Assembly (NCBI GenBank): GCA_036785705.1
Contig: JAWUZG010000297.1
Span: 310,001 to 374,000 of the forward strand
DNA length: 64,000 nucleotides
Direction: 5' to 3'
Source: Acanthornis magna
Lineage: Eukaryota; Chordata; Aves; Passeriformes; Acanthizidae
The translations under genes were made by a program, and so were the position numbers. This document shows, one piece after another, positions 1 through 11,102 of this stretch; positions within the stretch are counted from its first letter, which is position 1; every line of letters begins with the position of its first letter. The notes below the pieces were generated by a model. It ran no database searches, had not been told where the DNA came from, and saw nothing but the letters and a program-made list of their open reading frames with translations.

Positions 1-2524
1 TTTCTGAGATGCTGAGGTACTCCACTCAGGCAATAGATCTCAGCACTTAATCCTAAAACCTCCTGTTGATTTGAGGTCTGCTAGAGTTACAAAAGAATAA
101 AAAAAATAAAGTAGAAAGCTGAGAAACAACCTCCCTTTCACCAGGCGGTACAACATAAGGCATTGTACTAAATCTGACTAAATGTGTTTTTAGCAACACA
201 GAACTTGCAGAGTCTTGCAGTGCCAAATGTGTGAGTCTAGTGTGTTGAATTTGTTAGTTTATTGATGATTGCACACATTTAGTCTTTTGGAAGAATAAAT
301 TACTCAGTATAACAATACACAGTAATGATAGCCTTTTCTGACTTTGTGTGGTCAGAAATGATGTATAGAGACAAAATGCTAAACACCATGTTTTGTGGAC
401 AATAATTGTTAGGAGTAAAGTGTGTTTTCTTTTGTTACAACACTTACGAACATGTCAAAGTTGAGATACCATACTGATGCTTGTGCTGATACTTAGCACT
501 TTGCATGTTCACAGCCCTGTACAAACATTAATGAACCAATGTAAACAATCATTTTCATCATGTGGCTTAATATAATAAGGCATTGTGAACCTTGTTTTGC
601 CTCTGTATGCACAAGGGATTGTAATTTACGCTCCTTTCCATGCGCAATGAAGGCTATTCCTGTCATCTACCCTCTCACAATCATCCTTTTCCTGTGCAGT
701 TCCCACTGAAGCAGGGGACAGGGCTCTAAAGAGCCTGGGCCATAATTTGGTTGGCTCTCTTCCAGCTTTCTAGATGGTGCCAGTTTGCTCCAGGCTTCCT
801 CTGTGCTATATCATTGCAAATCCCTTTTTGAGGGGTGTCGTTTCCCCCACATCTGGAATTACCTCTCTCACTGCACTGCCAGGAATAAAAGCCCACCTGC
901 ATTTCAAAAGTGCATGTCTGCTACGTTGTCTTACACATTTGTCAGCAGGAAAGCACTGCCTGCATTGTGCTATTTTTTAAAATTTATTTTCTTTTAGAAT
1001 GTTAGTTACCCTTTTGCTTCAAGCTAGGAGTATGTGCATCTATTTTGCCAGCATGATTTCAAAGAGCTGTATTTCAGATATTAAGTGTGCACTCTCAGGA
1101 CTTGCAAGAGCTCGAGCAAGTAAATTAGCAGACCAGAATGAAGTCAAGTGAAGTACCAAAGGGCTCCAGATACTTTAGGATTACAGCAGAAAGCATAATA
1201 TGAGGGCCAGCTCTCCCAGTTGTTGAAAGTGTGCTTGGAGAGAGGTGAGAAGACAGCAGCCTCTACCAGCTGGTGCTAAGTCCCACAGCACTGATTACAA
1301 GCTGAAGAAATCTTTACTGGTGGTATCTCCATATCATACCCAGCTGTGAGCAGGGAATTGCCTTTGTAGCCAAACTGGCCATGTCCTGTGAAACCACAGG
1401 ATTTATTGACTTCATGGCAAGATCAGGCTCTTTTGACTCCAGGAATGGTTAGCCTCTTTGCACAAAAGGTTAAGGTGAAAGGTGTGGGTGTTAATGTTAT
1501 TTATGCTGTTAGTGGACTACAGAGTTCCACACTGGCTAAAATGTGATGAATTGAGCAGAAATAATTGAAGTCTGTGTCCCACACAGTGTTGAGGGGAGAC
1601 ATGCACCTGACAGCTGATACAGTTAAGCATTTGCAGCTTAAAGGTGCATATCCTCTGTGCTTCTTGGGCAGCAAACAGGAGTTGAATTATTCACGTTATT
1701 CAGTGCAGATGTCTGGCTTTTAGTCTCATCATTCATCATTGCTCAGCAAACACCTGTGTTCATACATTGCATCATAAATACTGCAAAATGAATTGTGAAT
1801 TTTATGCTCCTTGAATAGAACTCGGACTCACAGCCACACAATAAGATGCACAATGACCATGCTGTATTACTTGTTAAGTATATATTGGAGAATAATGGTT
1901 GAACCCAGTTATTTCTGGATATATGAGAGAGAGATTTCTGGATTTATTTTTTTTTTTATACTTAATACACCCTGGGCCAGCAGGGGATTGTGCTCTGTTG
2001 GGCTAGACTTAGGCATGCCAAAATCATGTCTGTGATGAGACTCCCTGTAATGCTATTTTTAAATTTATTGATTGAAGGGGCTAAAGTAGGTCTGTAATTT
2101 GTTTTATCCTGTAATTTTGAAAGCAACAACTTTAAGAAGTCTCATTCATATTGATAGCCACAGTGATGAGCTCAGGAACTGAATGTAGGGCCAGACAAGA
2201 ATTCCACAGGTCAAAGGTACAAACCTTGTAAAAAATCCTGAATTATTCTGGCCTTTCTTGGGAAGAAAGGTAAAGAAAAATTCCATATCTACTTGGACAA
2301 AGAACTGCTTTCAAAACATACCTTAAGAAGTGGACAAAAAGCTTAAAGCAAATGAAAAACACAGCTTTATTGTTGCCGTTAGGAAAAACGAGGATAAAAT
2401 TAAATTGCTGCACTGGTTTAAATCTTGCAAAATAGGTGAAAAGAGTAGTACCTTATGTATATCAGTTCATCAGTCATAAGAAACTGGCTGGTCAAGTCAC
2501 TAGAGTAAAAGGACTCTAAAATAA
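1..2524. other. Unannotated AT-rich DNA
   Basis: No gene, RNA gene or repeat family is recognised here. The few open frames of 60-75 codons have no recognisable domain and no flanking splice pair, so they look like chance. There are scattered short A and T runs, for example near 1945. The stretch is best read as intergenic or intronic sequence. Confidence 0.6.
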
Positions 2525-2735
2525 GTTGAAAGAGACCTCCAGGAGGTCATCTAGTACAGTCCCTTGTTCAGGGCAGGTCTGATTAGATCAGGTTTCTGTG
2601 TCAGGGCTGTGTCCACTCAAATCTTGAATATCTCCAAAGAGGGAGATCTGCAGCTCCTCTGGGCAAGCTGCAATATTTGACCACCTTGTCTTAAAAAACC
2701 TTGTCTTAAAAAATGTTTTCTTAAAAAAGGTTCAA
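2525..2735 (-). repeat. CR1 LINE 3' fragment
   Basis: The plus strand reads GAGACCTCCAGGAGGTCAT, then a stretch resembling 'ctagtccagtccctgttcagggcagg' and 'gtgtccactcaaatcttgaatatctcc'. This is the familiar reverse complement of the 3' untranslated end of avian CR1 LINEs, so the element lies on the minus strand. It is truncated at both ends and has no reverse-transcriptase region. It ends in a small internal tandem expansion. The family call rests on recognising the consensus by eye; a RepeatMasker search would give the subfamily. Confidence 0.8.
2684..2730. repeat. 15-bp tandem repeat, three copies
   Basis: The unit CCTTGTCTTAAAAAA starts at 2684 and repeats at 2699. A third, diverged copy (TGTTTTCTTAAAAAA) starts at about 2714. 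The array sits where the CR1 fragment would encode its short poly-A-rich segment, so it probably arose by replication slippage inside the LINE remnant. Confidence 0.8.
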
Positions 2736-2999
2736 CAGAACTGTATTGCAGTGGCTGGGGACAGATAACAAGAACTGTTGATGGAGTGTGAGCCACCACT
2801 CCAAGAGATTTCCACCAGTCTGGAAATGACTGACCAGTGTGTACTGGTGTGTTCTGCTAAGCCATACCATAAAACACCACCAGCAGCCACTAGTGACGTG
2901 CTGACGAAAAAAGAAAATGACACTTGAAAGTTATTGGCTCAGGAATTTCCAGAGTGGGTTTTTTAAATGTAGCTCAAGTCCCGCTAGAGGTGAAATCAA

Positions 3000-3240
3000 A
3001 GTGGAGCAGGTACAAAGCAGGGCTGTGAAAATGATTGATTATGGGCAATAGGGAGGAATAAGAGTGTTTGGCTGTTCAGAGAAGTCAAATGAAGTCTTTG
3101 AAAGGCTTCTTACTGCTCTCTGTAAGTTCATTACTGCTAATAGGTATAATGGGAAGAAATAGATGAAGACTGTTAATTAGAAAAAGGTTTTAAACAAGAA
3201 CATGGTGAGGCCTTGGAGCAGCTTTCAGAAGGAGCAGTTG
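3000..3240 (+). repeat. Degraded CR1 LINE fragment
   Basis: The order of phrases resembles the C-terminal and 3' untranslated part of an old CR1 in sense orientation: 'caaagcagggctgtgaaaatgatt' near 3015, 'ttggctgttcagagaa' near 3070, 'ataatgggaagaaatagatgaaga' near 3150, and 'ggtgaggccttggagcag' near 3205. Divergence is high and no reading frame survives. It lies 260 bp from a minus-strand CR1 fragment and points the other way, so it is a separate insertion. The call is a judgement by eye and could be wrong. Confidence 0.45.
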
Positions 3241-3244
3241 TAAA

Positions 3245-6200
3245 AATACATGAAACAGAAACAAAACCAAATGGACTTTGACATGGCGGTCTGCAGGGGC
3301 AGTCTTTTGCTCAATATTCAATTTGTGATTTCAGGGTAGACATTGTGTTCGGGGGTAATTTGCCTGGCATTTCAGTACGTATGGTAGCATTTTAGTTGTG
3401 CCTGTCACGCTCTGTTATTTCCTGAGCACAGGAGGAGTAACAGCGTGTCTGCAATTTGCTTGGCAAATCCCAGGTGCTCCCCGGTGCCTGCACCTTGCAT
3501 GCATGTGGAAGGGCTTGGCAAATCACGCAAAGGTCGCAGTGCAGGAAGCCCACGTTAGGCTAGGGACTTTGCTGGTGTTTCAGTTCACTGGGAATGATCT
3601 TTGTCTGTACATTTCTGCTGAGGAAGTCCAAAATAAAAATATGTTAGTCCATAATAAGAGACATTTGTGAAAGAGACTGAAGAATTTGTACTCAGTGTGT
3701 ATGCTGGGCCCCTATGCTTTCCAACTCAGAGTATTTTTCCATGACTAAACAAAAATAGCCATTTCCTTAGAATAGTGACTGAATTTTTTTCAATTGTATG
3801 TTTTATATGGCATAATTATATGCCCTTACAAACAATTTAAGCCAAATTATGCAATTGAAAGTTTAGCTAGTGCTTTTTAATCCACTTAAGAGTTTTGTTT
3901 TTGATAGCCTGGTAGTGAAGCAAACTAAATTAAAGTGAATTCCACATGAAAGATGGTTCTAGTATTTGTGATTGTGAGGTAATGACTTGAAATTCTCCAT
4001 AGTTGCAGCATTTCTGTATTTTGTATTTAATTTTAAAACTGTTACGGTTTTAGTGGCCATAAATGGAACAGAGTAATATGAGAGAATTGATGAAACAGAT
4101 ATTTGACTGGAAAATAACAGGTTAATGTTAAATGTATCTGTAACAATGAGGAGGCTTAGGCAAAATGCAGAAATATCAATAAGCAAATAGTAAGAGGCAA
4201 TGGATGACCTGTGAGATCAAAATAAGGAAAAGAATGGAAATATTAAAGAATAGTTAAGATGCTTATTTTGGAACAGGAAAGTATTAAGGAAGTTATCAAA
4301 AGAATAGTTTCTATTCCAGTGTTTAAAATTCAAAAAGAGAGATTAGAAAATAGCAGTGCTGATGAGAAATGGAATGATCAATGGTTTGGAAAGGCATATG
4401 CTGCTAAAAAAGAAAACAGAAGCTTCCTGTCTAAAAGGGGATGTCTGCCAGATAATCAGCTGACGTTTGCATTGAGGTCAGTCACCAACAGTGACTGCAG
4501 CATCTCTAAGTTTTTGGACAAGAAAAGTGTTTGAACTAGATTGATCCGTAAGAGTATTTACGCTGAATTCATGGAACTGCAGACTAAGTTGTATGAGCCC
4601 CTGTTGCGTTGGTTTCGATCAGGTTTTGCCTAGCAAAGTTCAGCATTATTGTATTTTTTGTCACTGGGAGTTTTTATTTATGTGCAAAGCTAAAAATAAT
4701 GGCATATGTAGTGCATTTCAAATGTCACCTTTTAGCACAAGCACAGACTTTCAACTCTGCTGACCACTGAGCTTCTGAGATTATTTGTTGGGATGAATGA
4801 CCCTATCCAAAGCACAGATTGGATAAATCCATGCAAATTTGCCAGCTTCTGGAACAAAACTTTCATCAATTTCTTGGAGCGTTTTGCATATAATTGCATG
4901 TATGATCACAGCTGTTATTGTGGCTGTTTCTAAGTGGTTTTTGTGCTGCCAACGTGAATGAGTGTTTGATGTCTGGAGAAAGGAGTGTTTTTGCAAATGA
5001 AATCTGGAGGTTTTGCATCACCGTACTGGGAAAAGCTGAAAGCAAGGTGATCAACCACACTGCAGCTTTCATGTGCCAGCTTTCATCCTGGCACCAATAC
5101 ATTTCAACATGAGGGAGAGAACTTTTTTATGGGGAAGAGATGCAGATTTTCTCAAGCTAATCAGCTGAGTTTGTATATTCATTAATAATTGTTGCAATCC
5201 ACTTGAGAACTTGCCCAGATTTAGTCAGACCTGTAACAGAAATCAAGGTATTGCTTAAAGGTCTATTGAAGAAATTTCCCTGTCCAAGTTCCCTTTGGAG
5301 TTAGCTCGAAATCTACAGTCCTTGGTCCAGCAAAACTTAATTATTATTTGAGTAAGAATTCCAGCATTTTGCTCCATAACTTCAAGAGATGTTAGGGTTT
5401 TTAGAAAACAACTGAAGTGCATTGTTATGGTAAGTGTTTTGGTATAATGACAGTACACCAAGATCTACATTTAATTTAAAATCAATTTTTTAGTTTTAAT
5501 ATTATTGATTCCAAAAGTCATTAGGTTTGATACAAGCCTTTTTTTTACCCATTACCAATACTTGAATAGCAGTTGCTGTTCACATTTTATGGATGGAGAG
5601 AATGATGTGATTGTTGTTCTTTGATAAGAAATAAAGTTCTGATTCATACCAGAACACTAACTTTGTGGATGCAAGTTTATAAAAATTTCTTTTTTAGGAA
5701 CTACTTAATTCCTTATTTTTCAATTATTATTTCTGAAATATATTTTATGTTCAAGATATAGTTCCAGACCTGAATTAAATGTCTTTGAGTCCAAAGAAAT
5801 ATGCTAAAAGAAAATATTTGTTTGGGCACCAAAAACTTGATCCAAATGTTGGTGTCAACATGCTTTTGATTAGGTCAGTATGTAACATCTTTGTTACAAG
5901 CCATTTAAATGGCTTGGAAAGCTGGAGTACTATTTTTAGGAAACAAATAAAACTTTTTAGACAATAGATTTTATTAATGTATATTAAACTTAGGTATAAG
6001 TAGGAAGATCAGTTAGAGCATATAGAGTGGGGGTGTTTGGGAAGTTGGAATACAGTCCTATCAGAGAAATAACATGTGCATCGCAGAAATATATACTAAA
6101 ACAGAGTTTAATGTTACAGTATTTTTATTTGTTGTCGAAAGAAATAAATCCTTTTATGTCAGCATGGGTGGAAGAAACCAGCTCATGGAATCTCTTCTGG

Positions 6201-9045
6201 GCTCAAAGGAGAGCGTTAGTTTTAGTAAGAAATTTTTGGTAAAGCCCAGATGCTGTAGATTTCTATTGGGATTACAGTAGAAAGCAGAAATTTTGAAGGA
6301 GAGCTATAGGGATGTTCCTTACCCTTTATAGGGAAAGTTTTTCTGCAGATATAGATTATCATGCAAACAGAAATGACTCTTTTCTTTTTTACGTCAGTGG
6401 ATATTGGCATTGTTAGTGTGAAAAACATGTATGTATAAAAATCTGGAAGCTGGAAACCTTCCTTTGTGCATAAATAAATGTTTTTTTAGTAATAAATTAA
6501 TTACAGCCTGTTTACTGAAGCACATTCTTATATCTTGTAGCCTCACTCAGCTATGTCAGATATTTCTATGAAGAGTTAACCATTTGATCAATTAATGGCT
6601 TCAAAAAGCAAACCAAGAAGAACACCTACAGTTTTTGTGTTGTTTTCCCCTTTCCCAGCTCAGTAAAAACAACTTTTCCTGATTTCCTGAGGTTGGCAAA
6701 GGCTTTTCAACAGCTCTCTCTAAATCATTGAGAGTATTATATTTCAGCTTCCTGGAGGAAAATGAGCATGGTCTGAGTCAAGGCAGTAGTTTTAAGTGGT
6801 CCTCAGGGGCATAGCATCAAATTGCACTGTTGGTGCAATTTTTCTGTCATCATATGAAGGCAGCAGCTGTTGCATCAATGGAATTTTTGGATTAGGAAAT
6901 TCTTGAGGCCAAATCCTGCCCTTGTTTCTATGGCCAGCTTGAAGCAGAACTTGTCCAGTGTGCAGGAGTGAAGACCAAGGCATGAAGTGCTATGAAAAGT
7001 CAGGTCTGGGAAGGCTGTGAAGCCAAACCATGTGTACATGATTGCTTGTGTTGAGTAGGAGCAGATGCAGAAGTGCCAGTCAGCTTTTTGTTGGAGAAGA
7101 GTAAAATTTGAAGTCTTGGTTCTTCCTTAAAGAAGTTCACCCTGGGCCAGAATTATTATTACAAGCAGCATGTAAGTAACAGACCTGTGTCAACAGTGGA
7201 GCTGGATCTCCTGGAAATTACATTTGTTCCCAAAGCTCACTTTAGTTGGAGAAGCTTTTCTTAGCAGCTTTTTTTCCCCCTCCAACTGGTTTGCAAGTTC
7301 AGATTTTCCAGGTTCTTGAAGACTCAAGAAGTGCTTATCACTTGCTGTCAGCAGGATGGCAGACCTGTGTGTCTGTGTCCCCCAGAGCCTTCACTGGCAC
7401 TCGCTGGCTTTTTTTGGGTTTCCCAGGACTTCACTCATGCAGGAGTGGGCACTGGTGTCACATTGTGACCGTGGACAGTGTAAAGCCTTGGGAAGCTGTT
7501 TGTCCATGTTTGGTGTCGGGGACAGAGCTGTCCCAGGGCAGCAAGGCTGAGCTCCTCAGAGCACATTTCTATTTCTCGTGCTAAAATGTGTTTCTGAATA
7601 CTAATTACCATTTACAACTATTTTAATGTCTGCTTAAGAACTTAGCTCAAGGGGAGAAAAAAAAATTATGGTAATAGTTTCAAAAGACCACAAAGGCCAC
7701 ATTTTTTAGCAAAGCATTTTGCTTGCTTTACATTAAACATGCCCTCAAGTTCCATATTTATTTTTAATATATTACTCCTACATCTTCTCTTCCCCCATAG
7801 TGATTTTCCCTTGCTGAATAAGATCCACTCCGCTTTCCTTATCCCAAACAGAGCTGTCAATCTTAAAGTTTAAATTGGCATCATCCTTTCCCAGCCCCAG
7901 CTGCCCTTGACTTTCTTCAAGTTTTTGTCAGTATGATCTAAGTATAGTGCACTTGTACCCATATATTTTAAAATATATACTGGGTTTGTTTCTTTTAGGT
8001 AGTACCCAGTCTATCACAATGGTCAAAATTGTTTCTGGCATCCATGGAGATAATTATAATATGTCATAATGTTGTGAATAGTGTATTGTATTAATATCCT
8101 TACATCACATGGAGAATTCAAGATATGAAAAATTGTTCCAGATAGTCAGGAATCTAAAGATTGTTTTTCTATACTCTTTAGCATGATTGATTAACAAACT
8201 TAGCTTAGACGAGAAATATCCCTATGAAGCTTTTCTGGATTTATTTTGACTGCAAATGAGACCTGTTTCAAATTTTGAGCTGAGATGAAATGCATTTAAC
8301 AAGGGTTATGGTATGATCAGTGGCAAAGTTATTAGAGAGAATTTCTTGCTATTTTTAAGGCTACACTGTTCCTTCTTCCTTCATCCCAGTGATTTTTATT
8401 TATTTTTTCTTCTTCCCCAAATATCTTTTTTTGTTTTGACAGGTTTTCTTGTTCAAATTTGTATTTTATTTTAAATCTTCAAAGCAAAAGACATCATTGC
8501 CATGGTGGATTGTAATACATGATATTTCTAACTGAACTTTTGGTCCACTTGTGAGAGTTCTCTGTTATGGAAGCTGCCAAGACCCCAGTGTGAATGCAGC
8601 ATGGGTCTATGTATTTAGAATTTGGACATCATGTATATGTAGTAAAAGCCTGAATTTTGATATGGTATGGATTATGTATTAAAAAGAAATTGGCATATTC
8701 AAACACATTTTATGATTTAAGGGATAAATAACATGTATTTGGTATAACAGTATCAAAGATGCTCTATGCCAAAGAGTATTCAGACAATTTCCTGCAAAAG
8801 TTGGAGTTTGAATGAATAAGCTGTTAACTTTATTACCTTCAAGCCTTTGTATCTCTAAGTACCACAATATCAGAGTTTCTGCCATAAAAATATGCAGTGT
8901 CTGACTGCAATACATATTGCGAACTGTTTAGTTGTAATATTTTGTTAATGAAACGTGGGTTTTTCCTGTATTTAGCTTCTGTTTGATAGTTCTATTTCAA
9001 AGAACACTAAACTCAAGAATTTATCTAATGTTATCCACTCCCAAT
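3245..9045. other. Unannotated AT-rich DNA
   Basis: No gene or repeat family is recognised. The longest open frames are 91 codons at 4259-4534 and 112 codons at 7246-7584, both plus strand. Neither has a recognisable domain, signal peptide or bracketing splice-site pair, and frames of this size are expected by chance over tens of kilobases. There are short T-rich stretches near 5540 and 8400. Confidence 0.6.
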
Positions 9046-9046
9046 A

Positions 9047-9113
9047 AAGGAAGTTGGACTGGATGACATCTAGAGGCTCCTTCCAACCAATATTTCTATC
9101 ACTGTTTGATTAT
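9047..9113 (+). repeat. CR1 LINE 3' tail
   Basis: The stretch reads AGTTGGACTGGATGACATCT, then 'agaggctccttccaacca', then a decayed 'attctatcactgtttgatt'. This is the sense strand of the terminal 3' untranslated region of an avian CR1, ending in the remains of the ATTCTGTGA-type tail. Only about 65 bp remain, so it is a severely 5'-truncated insertion, as is usual for CR1. Confidence 0.85.
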
Positions 9114-9776
9114 TAAAGATACCACTATTAAGTACTTGCAGCCTTGCAATTGTCACCTTTGACAGAGAGAGAGTAACAGATGCTTATAGTTTAATTTTAT
9201 TCTTTTAAGAAGGAAAGTTTTTTAGAAGAAAAATGAAGCCAAGACACAGCAATGTCAAATGCAGTAATGGCCCTACCCTTACCCAACTCTCAGTGAGCAT
9301 GTAAAGGCCTTAGTGGAGTTTGCTAGTTAACTCATTTAAGTTGTGAAATTCTTTGTAATATAAGCAATATTGGTTTGTGGTTCCTGTGAAGTTTAGTCTG
9401 AAAGGGAATACGCTGGAGACTGTACCTCATAAAGAGCTTGTATCCCGTGTTACAGATGCTCATCTTAGGTGGGACAGAAGCAATTCTGAGAGTCAGAACA
9501 AGCAAGTTTTAGTTTTGGCCATTTTCCCTTCACCTTGGGGGCAGTGAAGTTCAAGTCATAAAGTGCTTTTGCTGAGACTGAGCTTTCCAGTTGCATATCA
9601 GTGTTCCAGCTGGAGTTCTTATTTTTTTTCCTGAATCCTTGGGTTCACTCCATTTTTTCATTTAACTCTGGTAATCAAAAAAGGAATGATCATCAAGCCA
9701 CCTAAATTATATCCACACTCCTGTGTAGTTTATTGCGCTGTTAAGTAACTCTTTGTTTGTTTGATTTGTTTTACAG

Positions 9777-9814
9777 GTAAGTAGCACTTAGAACTGGATA
9801 GTCAACAATTTATG
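9777..9814 (+). other. Candidate recursive splice site with RS-exon
   Basis: A pyrimidine-rich tract (TTTGTTTGATTTGTTTTACAG, 9756-9776, one base interrupting runs of T) ends in an acceptor AG that directly abuts a perfect donor, GTAAGT, at 9777-9782. A second perfect donor, ATG|GTAAGT, follows at 9815. The 38-nt segment between them contains an early TAG stop in one frame and matches no known coding sequence. Vertebrate recursive splice sites in long introns have exactly this structure: joining an upstream exon regenerates a donor, and the short RS-exon carries its own competing donor. This implies a long plus-strand intron here. A plain 38-nt cassette exon or a chance match are the alternatives. 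Confidence 0.4.
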
Positions 9815-9820
9815 GTAAGT

Positions 9821-10350
9821 ATATTTTGTAATTAGCAAAACTAAAATTAAACTCCTGTTTTGTTCTTTAAAGGGAATAGACAAAGTAGGGGGTTAATCAT
9901 ACAATAGCATTTGTTTCAGATGCTAATCAGAATGTTTGAAGATGTCATTGGGTTTATATTTTTCTCCTTGAAGTGTTATTCATCTGTTAGAGGAAGAAAT
10001 AAATACAAATACTCTTGGCAATATTTCAAGGAAGTTGAGCAAACAATATTTACTTTAAACACAGTAAACAAATGAAGGTTTATTTTTTATTCTCAACTCC
10101 TTTCAGTTATCGTAATCTTGGAAGTTGTTTTAACTAAATTAAAATCTCACACACAAATGCAGTGTGTAAACTTTAGTGTCCCTATAACTTTTTCTGCCAC
10201 AGGATAACTAAGGCTCTAATGCTTATCCAGTCTTTGGCTTGATGAAAATACTATTAACACTGAGTTCTTATTTATGCAGTATAATGAACAGATCTTAGAT
10301 CTTGCTTCCTAAAATATGCCTGTGTCAGTTCCTTTCCCCTTCAGCTGGGG
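9821..10350. other. Unannotated DNA between splice element and CR1
   Basis: No feature is recognised. The sequence is AT-rich. It contains TAAAATTAAAATCTCAC-type stretches but no repeat family or open frame of note. Confidence 0.5.
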
Positions 10351-10351
10351 A

Positions 10352-10515
10352 AATAATCACAGAATAGTTGCAAGGGACCTCTGGAGACCATGTAGTCCAA
10401 GCCAATAGTGGTGAAGTGACCCTAATAGTAGCAATAGTGTGAAAAGATATCCTCAGCCACTCTCAGGGCTCTGACAAGGCTTGCCATCCCCTGTGGGTGC
10501 ACAGGTGTTATAAAA
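10352..10515 (-). repeat. CR1 LINE 3' fragment
   Basis: The plus strand reads AATCACAGAATAGTTGCAAG then 'ggacctctggagaccatgtagtccaagcc', the reverse complement of a CR1 3' end. The terminal repeat is at the left, so the element lies on the minus strand. The right-hand part (10400-10515) is less clear and the boundary is approximate. It is a truncated, non-autonomous remnant. Confidence 0.8.
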
Positions 10516-10963
10516 TAAATCCAGTTTTTCTGGTGTATATCACTGCTCTCATTATTTTAAAGTCTTAGTATGGTACTCAGTTGCTGCCCAAGCAAACTTT
10601 AAAATTCAAATGTTCATTTTTAGCTTTTTAACTTCCCAGCCTCTCCAGAAGCAGTTGTTATACTGTTAATATACTGTGAAAGGTGTTACAACTTTGCACT
10701 GCAGTGTTGGGAATTAATAAGTGTACATGGCACATTTTTTCTTGTGGTAAGACTGATAGGCTCTCTGCACTTGACACTGATGCTGTTTGAGCACTTGATC
10801 CTCTTAGAAAGTGACTGTGTTTTCCTCCCTGTAGTTTTAACTTTGTAGAAGTTTTTTTTTTTTTGTTGTCACTCAACTCCATAGAATTCTTACTTGATGG
10901 GGGGGTTTTTGTTTGGTTTGGTTTGTTTTTTTAGTAAGATTTTTTCCTTTCTTCTCTTCACAG

Positions 10964-11096
10964 GTGGATTTTTTTTTTTCTCTTGGGGACATTTTTATTT
11001 TGAATTCATATTGTTCTCTTTAACTGATCACACAACTCGCTCATCCTTAGTCATGGAGGATTTTTCTTTCAACTTCGCCGTGCATTAATGACACCA
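10964..11096 (+). other. Candidate noncoding exon with strong splice sites
   Basis: A strong acceptor, TTTCCTTTCTTCTCTTCACAG, ends at 10963 and a perfect GTAAGT donor begins at 11097, enclosing 133 nt. All frames are interrupted except a short one, ATG GAG GAT to TAA (11053-11088), which would encode an 11-residue peptide starting MEDFSF. If real, this is more likely an untranslated 5' exon or a long-noncoding-RNA exon than coding sequence. The T-rich left half could also be an extended pyrimidine tract serving a later AG, such as CCTTAG at 11045-11050. No transcript evidence is available. Confidence 0.25.
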
Positions 11097-11102
11097 GTAA
11101 GT

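Noticed and set aside
4259..4534. 91-codon plus-strand frame starting with ATG, lysine- and serine-rich
   Set aside because: No domain, no Kozak-type or splice context. Frames of this length are expected by chance in 64 kb of six-frame sequence.
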